Below are positions 30,600 through 41,995 of a stretch of DNA of 43,448 nt, piece by piece (position 1 is the first letter of the stretch; each line of letters starts with the position of its first letter). The notes beneath the pieces were generated by a model. It did not search any database, was not told the DNA's origin, and saw only the letters and a program-made list of their open reading frames with translations. The stretch comes from Gnetum montanum (Eukaryota; Streptophyta; Gnetopsida; Gnetales; Gnetaceae), in NCBI GenBank assembly GCA_015680685.1, contig MNCI01010839.1, positions 396,354-439,801 of the forward strand. The letters are read 5' to 3'. A program made the translations under genes and the position numbers.

Positions 30600-33317
30600 A
30601 CTGAACATTAAAACTACATCTAAACCTAGGTGCCTCCTTCCTTACCCCCATTATCAAATCTAAGCATTGAAACTCATTGTGCACTGGAAGTGCAAAGGGG
30701 GAAAAGTTCAACCAATGCTGGAATGCTAGGAGTTAGCACCAAGTTTTAAAATTTTTAATTTTTGGATGGGTACCACCAAATGCCTCCCAAGCATGATGTG
30801 TTCCAAGTTTGAAAACCCCCCACATGCTAAGGTTTAAACTCCTTAGAACCCATAAAACCACTTTGCAATCTTTCCCCCCATACATCCATGTTGGGAAGCA
30901 TGGATTCAGCATGGGTCTTGGCCTCCTTCAATTCATAATAATAAATCCATATCCCCCTTTCCATTTTTGGAAGCTTCTAACAACATGACCTAACCCCAAA
31001 ACCTAGTAGAGTGTAAAACCTCCATTCAACTTGCCACTTTGGGCAACCACACTATGATAGGCCCCATCCACACTAGGCCAACATTTCCCAAGAGAATGTA
31101 ACATACATACACACTTTGCAATGTTTACCAAGCCCTGATTCAACTCAAAGATAGGCCCACATAGCCTAAAACCCCTCCAATCATCCTCAACAACTCTAAA
31201 ACCTCATCAAACCTAGTCAAAGTGCCTAAAACTTTGAAATCAAGTGAAGCAACACTAATTGGATCTCCACCATGCTACCTAACATGGCTCTAGCATGGAT
31301 GTTTGTAGGGTAAAGTCAAACTTCTAAAATCAATCACCTACTTGCCTAATTTTGAACTTGATGCCTTTTCTGACCTCTGGTTCTTAAAATTTGACAAAAA
31401 TTGAGTTGATTGTGTACTATTTTCCCTCCCCACATTGAGGGAATTCCCTACACACACTAGCTAGCATGGGTCTAGCATGGATGCACTAGGGGTAAACCAT
31501 AAAAGCCTACCCATAACCTAAAATTCCCATAAAATTCAATCCTATGACCTAGACATCTCTCCATAGCCTCTAGTAGTTGACAATTGCCAAATTTCAAGTC
31601 AGTCTTCACACTTGAAACCTTAACCATGCTAGGGTACCCCNAACCCAGAGAACCTCACTCATGGCCAAAACCTTAAAACCTATCCTTGTAGCCTTCAAAC
31701 CTTCCCAAAAGCCATTATACTAATCAAAACCTACCAAAAAATGAAAAAAACTATCACCCTTAATTTCCCATGCTTTGTAGCATTGCTCCAATGTTTCTCA
31801 AAGGAGGAACTTCAAAAACCTACCAAAAGACTTCAAAAGTATCAAATTTCAACCCTAGACTTCAACCATCAACATTGGCAACCCTAGGGACTCACATGCA
31901 TGGCTGATTTGCTATTAAAACCTACCAAAACTAAACTTATTAAGGTATCAACACTAGGGAAGGCCTCAGCCATGCTGGCAACATGGCTATAATGTGGGTA
32001 AGTTACCTTTCTAATTTTTATAGCATGTTGACATTCCTAGAGGCTAAAAACCTAGCCTAGTGGAGCCAAGAACACCATGACCTTGATTTGATGATATTTA
32101 ACCTCTCTTGAAATTTTAAAACCCATCATATCCCCTTACTCATGTTTGAACAACATTGCCCAACATGTCTCAAGAGGGGTATGACCATACCATATCTCTA
32201 ACATCCATCAAAACTACCAAATTCAACCAAAAACTTAAAGCATCACTACCAACAACCTAGGAAGCCCAAAAACTTGGTTGATTTGCTTCGAAAACCACCC
32301 CATGATCAAAAAGCAAGAGCATCCCTACTAAACCACACTAGAGCCATGTTGCCTAGTGTGGTCCCAATGTGGGTGAATCTTTCAACTTGATTCAATGCTT
32401 ACAACTCTCTCAAAATAGCCTCATAACTTTGCTAAGAAGCCCATAGCTGCTAAAACCTAACCCCAACTATATATTGACCCTATTAGATCCTATCATAATC
32501 TAGATCTACATCTTTCATGCTAAGCCCCTCCCATCCATGCTACCCAACATGGCTCTAGCGGGTAATAACCTTAAGAACAACTTTTTCACCACTTTTGACC
32601 TCCAAAGTGGCCAATTCAAATAGATCTAGCCCTGCACTACCTTAGGAAGGCCTTGAAACCTCAATTTTAGTTCTCTAGATGCCAAAAAAACCCATATTCA
32701 TTGGTATCCATGCTAAGGCCACATTGACCAGCGTGACTCCAGTGTGGATAGTAGATCTAGGCTTCAATAGGAGTTTCTATAGGCTAAATATGACACCAAA
32801 ATTAACCTACTCCCTTCCCTAGTCCACTGTGTTGTCCATGCAAGTCATTAGGAGTTAAAATTTATTCAAAATGAACTTGGTAAATCACCTAGCTATCCCA
32901 TCCATGTTGGGGGTTACCCCACCCATGTTGGCTAGTGTGGCTCTAGCGTGGATACCCTAAAAACCTTGATTTTTTACCTAAAAAGCCTTAAAACACTCTC
33001 GATAGATGTCCAAACTCATTTATCATCCTTGTATCCCCAAACCATGGCCTAATAAGGCCTACAACTAGAAAAATCTAACCTATTCTTATCATGTTTCGTC
33101 ATATGTACTCCATTTTGTTTAATGTGACCTTATTTCAAAGTGTTTCGATTCATTTTAACCTTGTTATTATTGACCTTGTTTAACATATACATTGCTTCAA
33201 ACTCATTGTCTCTACCTTATTTCCTTTATTATAGCCTATATTGACCTTTGTTTAGCCTTTTATTGGCATTGAATGATGGGTTTTGACCTTCCTTGACCAT
33301 CATTTGACACCATGTAA
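30600..33317. repeat. Region with dispersed CCATGCTA...TAGCATGG hairpins (element 2)
   Basis: Up to eight related units recur about 70-800 bases apart: near 30885, 31270, 31461, 31971, 32344, 32533, 32708 and 32900. A clear one is CCATGCTA (31270-31277) facing TAGCATGG (31291-31298) around CCTAACATGGCTC. No coding block is visible in the whole stretch. Base 31641 is ambiguous. Element 1 has only a short, different hairpin region in the matching place. Confidence 0.55.
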
Positions 33318-33376
33318 CCATGGTCTACTAAGGCCTAAAACTAGCATCTTGGCCTACCAAGGCCTTAAATTGGCAA
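33318..33376. repeat. TGGTCTACTAAGGCCTAAAA-type repeat before RT (element 2)
   Basis: Two units (CCATGGTCTACTAAGGCCTA and TTGGCCTACCAAGGCCTTAA), placed like 12367-12490 in element 1. Confidence 0.7.
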
Positions 33377-33924
33377 AATCATAACATCAGTTAACCAAGT
33401 TTTGCCTTATGTATCATACTTCCATTATGTTTCAACTTATTTTGACCTTGACTACTCGTTATTAGTCCTTTATATGGCCTTATGACATTGTGTTTACCTT
33501 CTATAGCCTTGTATGACCTCATTTGCATTTTGTTTGACATTAAAGTAGCATGTATTTGCATAATTTCATAGCATTTTAGCATTATTTACTCATCTTTACC
33601 TAGGTGTCACTTAATGTGCTTATGGTTGACATGCAAGATTGGAATATGAGTACTTGGGAGCAAATCAATTTTCCAATAAGCCTAAGTGGGCCTCATGGTG
33701 GTGTTGAACAATGCATCGATCTTGATTGCCTAGATCTTGAGCTTGAGAGTCTGGTTGACCACATAATCTTAATAGAGAAACATAGAGCATGGCTTGAAAA
33801 TCTAGTTAAAACCCTTAACATAGAAGCTAGTGACATTATTGAAGACTCTCTAGTTGAGGTTCCTATCACAATACACAATGGTGAGAAGAAACCCCTAAAA
33901 CTAAGTTTCTTGTTGGAACCTTAA

Positions 33925-34830
33925 CAGGCTCAAGACATCACCAAGGTCCTATAACAAAACATTAAGATATTTGCCTGGTCATATGAAGATATTCCAAGTA
34001 TAGATCCATGTTTAGTTCAACATAACATCATACTCAATCCTAGCATTATACTAATTAAGTAGAATATTCATAAGATTAGACTTACTTTAGCCTTGAAAGT
34101 TCATGATGAAATCACAAAACTATACCAAGTTGGTTTCATTAGAGTTGTTGACTATGTAGAATGGGTGTCCAACATAGTGGTAATCTCAAATTAAAGTGGG
34201 AGTATTTGTATTTGCATAGATTTCCAAGACCTAAATAAGGCAACCATCAAGGATGGCATTTCTTTGCCTAGTATAGACTAACTTATTGATACTATAACTG
34301 GGCATGCCTTATTATCCTTTATGGATGGGTTCTCAAGATACAACCAAATTAGGATCAACCTAGAACATCAACTTAGCTTGACCTTCATGATCCCTTAGGG
34401 TACCTTTTGCTATACCATGAGGCCCTTTGCCCTAAAGAACATGGAAGCAACCTACCAAAGAGCTATGACATATATCTTTAGTGACTACATGCTAGGTTTT
34501 CCTCAATGATTACATATATGACATAGTCATTAAGTCGAATGTGACCAAGGACCATACACATGACCTAGACCTTGTACTTAAATGATGACCTTAGACTTAA
34601 TCCCAATAAGTGTGTCTTTGGTGTCAAAACCAGTAAGATGTGTGGCTTTGTAGTATCTAAAGTAAGGATATGCATCAATCCTAATAAGGTTAGATCCATA
34701 TCCAACTTGGATGCACCTACTAATCTTAAGGAGCTTTAGGGACTACAAGGCATATTACAATTTATTCATAGGTTTATCGCTAGGTTCATGGATAAGTTAT
34801 AGCTCATGTAATACTTTCTTAAGAAAGGGA
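33925..34830 (+). pseudogene. Reverse transcriptase domain, element 2 (active site mutated)
   Basis: HDEITKLYQVGFI, ICIDFQDLNKATIK, LLSFMDGFSRYNQIRI (34312-34360), YTMRPFALKNMEATYQRAMT and FSDYM are in frame order. The active-site tetrad reads Tyr-Ile-Tyr-Asp (34511-34522) in place of Tyr-Ile-Asp-Asp, so one catalytic Asp is lost. Downstream text is shifted out of frame. Confidence 0.85.
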
Positions 34831-34999
34831 TTCACTATAACTAAATATCTCAATGCTAATAGGCCTTTAAAAACCTTAAGTAAGATTGGCACAACTACCA
34901 ATGATTTATCCTCCACAAAAGTATAAACACTTTTACATCTACCTTATCATCTTCAACATGTCCATTGCCTCTCTACTCTATCAAAAGCAAGATGATGGA

Positions 35000-35290
35000 G
35001 CAGAGTTACTATTTTACTATCTTAGCCATGCATTAGTTACCCATGAGACATGATACGCTGAAGTGGAGAAGTATTGTCTAGCACTAGTTTTCTCATTAAA
35101 GAAGTGGAGACACTACCTCTTTAGAAGCTAGGTTAATGTCATCTACAAAGTCAACATGCTTAGAGCCATAACAAAAAACATTTATAAAAGTACCTATATA
35201 GCCTAATGAAAAGCCATAACTATGGAGTTTAACCTTCATTACATTTCTCAAGCATCAATGAAAGGTCAAGTTATAGCTATATAGCTCACC
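35000..35290 (+). pseudogene. RT-linked RNase H remnant, element 2
   Basis: YYLSHALVTHE, EVEKYCLALVFSLKKWRHYL and NLHYISQASMKGQV-like residues correspond to the first RNase H of element 1. Very degenerate. Confidence 0.55.
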
Positions 35291-35362
35291 ATTTTACTAC
35301 TTGGTGATCATGCAACTATTAACCCTAAGTTCCCCAATGAACATGTTAACATCGTTAGTCAA

Positions 35363-36055
35363 GTGCTCGAGGGCTATGAGGTGGTCATGCACTTTGATGG
35401 AGCTTCAACTGCTCATGGAGCCAATGTCGCTACCATTATAACCTTCTTGGCTAGTGAAATCCAACCCTTAACCTATCAATTTGAGTTTCCATGTACCAAC
35501 AATGTAGTAGAGTATGAAGGTTTAAACAAAGGAATGATGGTAGCTCATAACCTAGAAATCAAACACTTAATGATCAAAGATGATTCACAACTTGTGGTTA
35601 ACCAAGTAATCAAAGTTTACACTTGTAAATTCAAACATCTGCAACCTTACTATGACCTAGGAAAGAAACTATTGCAACAATTTACAAATGTTGATATCCA
35701 ACACATATCACCAAACAAGAACACTATAGCCAATGCAATCGCAATTCTAGCTCTTAGTGAGATGCTAGAAGTGTTTAGCAAGTTACCCATCTTGATTGTT
35801 GACTATGCTATTTTCATCACACAAAGTGTTGAGGATACATTTGTGGTCATAGTTTATACTACTCCTACAAGGGAGTGGTATGACGATACCAAGTTATACC
35901 TTATGCATGATGAACCTTCACAAGGCTTGACCACTTGTCAAAAGGATGTTGTACATAAACAATCAAAATATTATTTCATAGTGAACAACAACACATTATG
36001 TCAATGGTCCTACAATGGCATATTATTAGTGTTCTTAGGTAAAACTAAATCCTGA
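35363..36055 (+). pseudogene. Archaeal-type RNase H and linker of element 2 (230-codon open frame)
   Basis: This is the longest open stretch in either pol. VMHFDGASTAHGANVATIIT, NNVVEYEGLNKGM, DDSQLVVNQVIKVYT, LQPYYDLGKKLLQQF and ISPNKNTIANAIAILAL cover the whole fold. The first acid (FDGA), the Glu (VEYE) and the third acid (DDS) are present, but the last Asp is Asn (ANAIA). The linker after it has TREWYDDTKLYL, matching QEWYDDIKSYL in element 1. It is broken only by its missing context: upstream RT and downstream integrase are in other frames. Confidence 0.85.
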
Positions 36056-36269
36056 ACAGTCTTAGAGCAGGTTCACAAAGGTCTATGTAAGGGACAGATA
36101 GGACCTAGACATATGGCTGCTAAGATTAGATGGTTAGGCTATTACTAGTCCTATATGAAAAGAGACTACTTGCAAAATGTTAAAAGTTTTTCCAATGGCA
36201 TAGAAACCTTATACAAGTACCACCAACTAAGTTACATAATACTTAGATAACTTTCTTATTTCAACAATG

Positions 36270-37095
36270 GGCGTTGGATATCATTGGACCTATAACATCT
36301 AAGTCTTCTACAAGGCATAGTTTCATCATCATTGCAACTGAATACTTTACAAAGTGGGTTTAAGTTATTCCCCTAAGAAGGAAAACATCTTAACAAATCT
36401 ATAGATTTATACTAGATAACATAGTAGTATGTTTTGACATTCCTATGACCATATTCATAGAGAATAGACCATAGTTTAGAAGCCAAAAAAAATTTCATGA
36501 CCTAGGCATTAAGCATTCCTTCTCATCACCATATTACCCTCTAGCCAATGGAAAAGTAGAAGCAAGCAATAAGCCAATCATCAACTTGCTCAAAAAGATG
36601 TTAAACGATAACAAGCACAAATGGCATGAGCAGCTTGTCCATGCACTTTGGGCCTACAAAAAAACATTTTATATATCAATTGGTGTAACCCCTTATAGCT
36701 TGTTTTATGGTTCTAAATCTATTTTACCTCTTGAATTGCAAGTGCCATCACTCCGAGAAGCCTTATCAGACTTCATCAATGATGAATAATGTAAAGAGCT
36801 ACAGACCATGGACCTAGACTCAGTGGAGGAGTAATAGGTGTGAATGCCCACTCACATTGAACAATACTAAGAGGGGAAAAAATGGCAACACCACCATAAT
36901 TTAGGAAAGTGCAAGATTAAGGAAGGTAACCTAATCCTTAAGGCCAACTATGAGAATGTAGATATCACTAGCTGGGAAGGGCCTTTCCTAATCACCAAGG
37001 CCTACCGCAATGGGACCTACCAAATAGCAAACAGCGATGGGAACGAGTTGGCCAATCCATTTAATCATTTCTATCTAAAGCCTTACTACATGTAG
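36270..37095 (+). pseudogene. Integrase, element 2 (second catalytic Asp changed)
   Basis: The first Asp is in LDIIGPI (36277-36279). The second reads Glu (FIENRP, 36460-36462) where element 1 has IDNGP. The Glu is kept in GKVEASNK (36559-36561), the reverse of element 1. The stretch 36586-36789 is open (LLKKMLNDNKHKWHEQLVHA). The C-terminus has SWEGPFLITKAYRNGTY and NPFNHFYLKPYYM before the final stop near 37095. Confidence 0.85.
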
Positions 37096-37179
37096 CTTGT
37101 AGACAACATCAATAACCTTCATAGGAAACAACAAGCGAGCTTGCATGACAACTTTTGCATGACTGAAGCAACATCTTTC

Positions 37180-37239
37180 TATGGTCCACTAAGGCCTTGA
37201 ACTAGCAACATGGCCCACCATGTCCTTAAACTAGAAACC
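37180..37239. repeat. TGGTCCACTAAGGCCTTGAA-type repeat after integrase (element 2)
   Basis: Two units, placed like 16009-16284 in element 1. Confidence 0.7.
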
Positions 37240-37612
37240 TTTGCGATCATGGTATCCTATTTTCATTCATCATTCTATGTGGCCATATGCATTATAACAT
37301 GAAAACATGTTTTCTTTGCTTGGTTTTCTTGTCATCTTATAGTTGTGCTTGCAAGATCAAGACTAGAAGTCATTGTGAAGATGCAACTCATCATGGCAAC
37401 AAGTCATCATGTGACCTTGATACTTACGATTTAGTGAGTTTTTTCTATTGTATCAAGAGTCTTTGTTTCATCTTCATTTCCATTAACATTTCCTTGAACC
37501 CAACCTCATAGCCTTAGTATAGTCTTCCTTACCCTAAATTGCAATATTGACCTAACTTTGGCATTCATTCATTATGGCCTTAGGACATTCCTTCATCATG
37601 CTCCAACATCAA
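37240..37612. other. 3' non-coding region of element 2, first part
   Basis: Only a short Cys/Ser-rich frame (37287-37511) is open, with no family match that I recognise and no element 1 counterpart. Treated as non-coding. Confidence 0.4.
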
Positions 37613-37616
37613 GTCT

Positions 37617-37733
37617 ATTGAATGTAACATATCTCATTCAATGGGAAAACCATTAAGTCCATTGAGTGTAACACATCCCATTTGATGAAAAATCCATTAA
37701 TTCTACTGGAAGTAACACAACTCATCTAGTAGG
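37617..37733. repeat. Three 42-44-bp stem-loop repeats with constant loop (element 2)
   Basis: Unit 1 pairs ATTGAATG (37617-37624) with CATTCAAT (37635-37642). Unit 2 has ATTGAGTG (37661-37668) and CATTTGAT (37679-37686). Unit 3 pairs CTACTGGA (37703-37710) with TCTAGTAG (37725-37732) using one G-T pair. The loop keeps a GTAACA..CTCAT form while the arms change. Confidence 0.7.
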
Positions 37734-38221
37734 AAAACCATGTAAAAATCGACCTTGGCAAAGAAACCCAATAAAGGTTTTACCCCACAAAAAAATGAGG
37801 AAGCAAATTTCTAAGAAGTCAAATGATCTATGATCACCAAAATCCAAAATATATGGATCCAAACATGCAAATAAGGATCCTGGTGGCCAAAGAAACATTT
37901 GAGCAAGATATTGGATCTTCAAATGCATTCACCAAGTGACCAACATCTCAAAAAACACGAAGTGTCAAAACCATTGACTGATCAACATGTCAATGACATA
38001 GCCATGATTTCAACTATGGAATGCATTGTTTGCCCTCATGACTATTTTCCTATAACTACATTTTCATTTTCTCATGATAGACTTATCCCATCATCACAAG
38101 CACTCTTTGGCATGGTTTAACATAACTGGACTAAGTGTAGAGAGTGGACATTGGTGATGGACCTATAGTGGTGTTTTTTATTCTTTGTCAATGCCTATCA
38201 AGTCAATCCTTCAAACATCAA

Positions 38222-38235
38222 CAAAGAGGGGACAA
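38222..38235 (+). other. Polypurine tract, element 2
   Basis: CAAAGAGGGGACAA immediately before the LTR start TGAAACATCA. A T-rich tract (GTGTTTTTTATTCTTTGTC) lies 35-55 bases upstream. Confidence 0.8.
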
Positions 38236-38968
38236 TGAAACATCATCAAAATTACATGTTGTAGCCTTTGTAATTCCCATCCCATGAAACCTAAGGCTAA
38301 ACTTCATTGTAAACGTGAAGATTACAACCCATGAGATACAATCTCACATACTTTATGCTTTCGAGGCTGAAATGCCTCATAAGTAGTCAAAGCCTCATTT
38401 TCCAAGTGAAAACAACAGCCATATAATGCCAAAATTTTGGCTTGGGAAAATTAAAATGCCTTTTGAGATGCTAAAATTGGCATTTTAATTGATTTTATGG
38501 GGGTTATAACATTTTCCACCCTGGTAATACTTGCTGAGTATAACTCACCTACACCTAGCATTGGGGGTATGACATCCACCATGCTTAGCATGATGGGGTA
38601 TAACCCTTACCCTCAACATTGTCACTTCATCCCCCCAAGATTACTCTAGCATGGCCCAAGATCCCAACATTGCACCAACTCCAACGTTGACCCTGTACTT
38701 TAGCATTGTTGTTGGGAGGCCCAACATGAGTGAAAAGAGCCAGTGAGGGTGAAATTCCTATTTACTATTTTTAGTAAATTAAATGGCTTTAATGCCATGG
38801 GGTTATAGCACTTACCATACATAGTAACCTTTCTAGATTTAAACACCCACCACACCTACATGTAGCTAGAATTTTGTTCGCAATCAAGCAGAATTTGCAA
38901 TAGTAATCAAGCATAATTTTCAATAGAAATCAAGCAAAATTAGTAGCCAAATTTTTGATCCAAAACCC

Positions 38969-38975
38969 TATAAAA
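38969..38975 (+). promoter_or_regulatory. LTR TATA box, element 2
   Basis: TATAAAA in ACCCTATAAAATCTAAG, with transcription expected to start near 39000. The matching part of the 5' LTR is deleted. Confidence 0.5.
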
Positions 38976-39333
38976 TCTAAGAAACAAGACCATTAAATAA
39001 TTCCACAATTCTCCTTTTTTTAGGAATTTTTGCATTCGAGAGCTTTAAGCACACATAGATCTTTTTGAATCCCCTAGTGTGTAACCCATAGCCATTGTTA
39101 ACCCTATTATTCCCTGTTTGAAATTTTTGAGAATTTGATATCAACACTGAGCACCTAGGAACCAAAACTCCCACTGTTTCTTAGTTTTATGATCTAAATC
39201 CCTCACACCTCTCATCACCCTGCATCAACAACACTATAGATTTGGTGTAAGAATAGCAAAGGTTCAAAAGCATTGAGAGTGGAAAAACCTCTAGATCATG
39301 GAACTAATCATAGTAGTTTCAATGGACTCTAAA

Positions 39334-39352
39334 CCCCCCACCCCCGCCCCCC
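39334..39352 (-). other. G-tract (three runs of 6, 5 and 6) on the minus strand
   Basis: CCCCCCACCCCCGCCCCCC on the + strand. It could fold as a G-quadruplex on the minus strand or an i-motif on the +. The 5' LTR has no such tract here, so it arose, or expanded, after insertion. Confidence 0.6.
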
Positions 39353-41099
39353 AAATTACCATAGGCCATCTTGTACACATTCCTATACCTTCTTTACATT
39401 TGCTAAAATAAAATTTACAAGTCCATTTATGTGCAAAATTTATTCATTTATTTTACTTTCACATAATTTATCCTTGAAATCTATATTTTGGCATTTTCAT
39501 TTCATTATCTCACTTTGCCCTACTTAAGTCCTTAGGTAATCTACTAGACCATTCAGGGTACCTTGGATCTTATTTTTTGTGAAGGCCCTTTGGATCCAAG
39601 GTCAAAGCTATTTTGCTAGAATTCTCAATTTCTCCAACAACCAAGATTTTTAGTGGTTATAGTTGGGCTAGACATGCATGAGGATGTCTAACCCAATAGT
39701 TTGTCTTATCTTACATGAGGGTTAGTTAAGTTAGTATTGGCCTTATATTCATTCTAATATCTAATGTTGAAAACTTCATATGAATACCATTATTATTAGT
39801 AAACCAAATATCTATGATTAATTTATGTATTTTTTGGTTACATATAAGTTAAGATTTATGTGGATAGACATTTTAGTAGCACCAACTATGACATCTCATT
39901 CCCAAATGTCATGGAAAACATCAAATATATGTTACATTCAACATTATGCATAAAGAAATTAACAAGGAAAATGAAAAGAATGTTTTATTAATATGGAATA
40001 AGGTTTCTAGATCATGCTCTAAGGATTCCTTAGAGTTTTCTTCCTTTGGAATCTATTTCTTAGAGGCAATCTTGCACCACCACCATGGTTAGAATTGTAA
40101 CTAGCTGGAAGGGATGGCTAGTCACCTTCCTATCCTACTTCACTCAGCACCTATTATTCACCTTTTCTAGCTTAGCAACTCCATGCTAATATGATCACTA
40201 ATGTCCCAGTATAAATATGTTAGGTTAAATCTACAAAGGTTACCTCAAGAAACGTTCCCATTATTACAATGCATCCATTCAAGTCTTAATTACAACTTGT
40301 CATTTTAGATATTAATACATCATTTGTTATGAAAATACACCATCTTTGTAATTACGTAGCACCATTTGGGAATGAGAATATAAAAATCTATCCCCTTATA
40401 TTTCATTTTTACTCAAAAAACTTCACATTAGTGTTCCTTCTCTAACTTTGGTACTCATTCCATGCTCCAATGATCCAATGTTTTGATTTCTTCTTTTAAA
40501 GTATGGGTAACTATCCTAATGTTCTCTTGCTTATTTTGCAAAAAAGTATACATAAGAAGAATATATTGGAATTAAATCTTATTTTTTTAATACTTACCTC
40601 ATTCTTCTAAGATAATGACAAGAGGTAAATTAAATGTCTATTAATTACCAATTACTAATCACCAATCCTAACCAAGGTCACACAATGTGCAACTCATAAC
40701 TAGTTACCCAAGTGAAGGTAGAGCAAATCCTAAATTTCCCAACTTGTATTATCCTAGATATTTTACGTACCTAATTAAAATATAAATAAAATCATGAAAA
40801 AAATAAAAAACTTATGCATAAGAGTAAGATTAAGAGTCTTCCTGATCTTGATCAATCTCAGGAAATAAGGGATGTAATTGTAGTCCTACCATAAAGTGTA
40901 TATGATTAGATGGCTTTTTTTGGAATGGCAAGTCTTAAGATTGTTTCTCAATTTCTTCCTTAGTAATTAACTCCAATCACTTGATAACTTGAAAGCATTG
41001 ATCATCATATCAAATATAATCTAAGATCTTAATCAAGAATGTTGTTGACCCATCTTCATTAGTCATGGTAGTGTAATTGATAAACTGTGACTCTTAATT

Positions 41100-41995
41100 A
41101 GTATTATCCATTAGCATCATCTATTTTTAAATTCAAGGATCTAACTTATGTACTAAATATTTGAAGTAAGAAAAATATACACTATCCAATGGAATTTCAT
41201 GTTGCATTGATGAAAACATCTTCTTCAAATTAGGTTCTTCTTCCAAGGATTATTTAACATGTTCATATTCTAAGAATTGATAAACTCTCCTTTCAACATT
41301 GACATTAAATTCTTCACAAAAGATAAATAACATTTGATTAAGATACATATGGGTTAGGAGCAACTTATTCTTCAATATTTCCTCAATTTGGTTAACCAAG
41401 TAGGGCATTTAACAAAGTCTAATGTCTAGACATGTTGATTTGGAAATTAAATGTGTATTGACCACACATACATATCTTTCTTATGATTGGATTTTAAATA
41501 TCAATGTTAAGGCTATGTGGCTTTTCTGGAATCTTCATTGTTCTTTATTTCCCATGATTTAAAGTTATAGAATTTTGAAAACCATATCTTTTAATTTCCA
41601 TTTAAGCCTTTGTGTCAATTTTAACTTGCCTTCTTTATAAAAGATTATGAAATCATCCATGTTATGGCTTTTGCAATAGGCTAATCTTTTTTCTTGTAAA
41701 CATCTCTAATTCCATCTTTCCAAAATTTGATTGGAATTGGTATATGAACTTTCATGATAATACTTCTTCTAAACATAAGACATTAGCAGCCAAATCTTGT
41801 AACTCTACCAGGATACATGAGTATAAATATTCATGACAATTCAATTCCCATGGATGTTGTTATCGACTAGCTAGGAACCTTGCAAGCATGTTGTATGTTA
41901 CATCTTTCATTTTCATTCTTGAACTCTCTCCTAGGTTATTTCTCCTCATGGATATCATATACCTTGTCAAAACAAGATAATGATTTTCCATGATG
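41100..41995 (-). pseudogene. Possible decayed coding remnant, unidentified
   Basis: Minus-strand frames are open for longer than the AT content would lead one to expect, though only slightly. One frame (about 41990-41690) includes MKMKDVTYNMLARFLAS, a stop, then CILVELQDLAANVLCLEEVL. Another (about 41695-41140) includes RLAYCKSHNMDDFIIFYKEG, VNQIEEILKNKLLL and FCEEFNVNVERRVYQFLEY. Seven or more stops and at least one frameshift would be needed. I do not recognise a family. Confidence 0.22.

Larger units (their letters stand above)
33604..37095 (+). pseudogene. pol: Pol of element 2: RT, RNase H, archaeal RNase H, integrase (broken)
   Basis: The block opens after CATCTTTACCTAG, an acceptor-like site at the same position as in element 1. 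The first 106 codons are open (33604-33924) and match the N-terminal Pol of element 1 (IEASDIIEDSLVEVPIT against LEANDVTEDPLIEIPIT). Later parts change frame several times and carry many stops. Confidence 0.85.
20061..39661 (+). mobile_element. Element 2: degenerate Ty3/gypsy LTR retrotransposon, same family type
   Basis: It has the same order of parts as element 1, including an antisense gene between protease and RT, but is more decayed in gag. The insert between protease and RT is longer (about 8.9 kb against 5.6 kb). The LTR differs from that of element 1 except for the first bases (TGAAACA) and general style, so it is a sister family or subfamily. The 5' LTR survives only as its last 386 bases. 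The left part was cut off by the insertion of element 1 and a later deletion. Confidence 0.88.
38236..39661 (+). repeat. 3' LTR of element 2 (1.43 kb)
   Basis: It begins TGAAACATCATC after the polypurine tract and ends GGTTATA, aligning with GTCATTGCA at the end of the 5' copy. A TATA box is at 38969-38975. A C-rich insertion at 39334-39352 is missing from the 5' copy. In the stretch compared, difference from the 5' copy is about 15-20% by eye. Confidence 0.85.

Noticed and set aside
37617-37745. CRISPR-like array (regular ~44-base repeats).
   Set aside because: Only three units, no unique spacers, in a plant retrotransposon. The pattern is a stem-loop tandem repeat.
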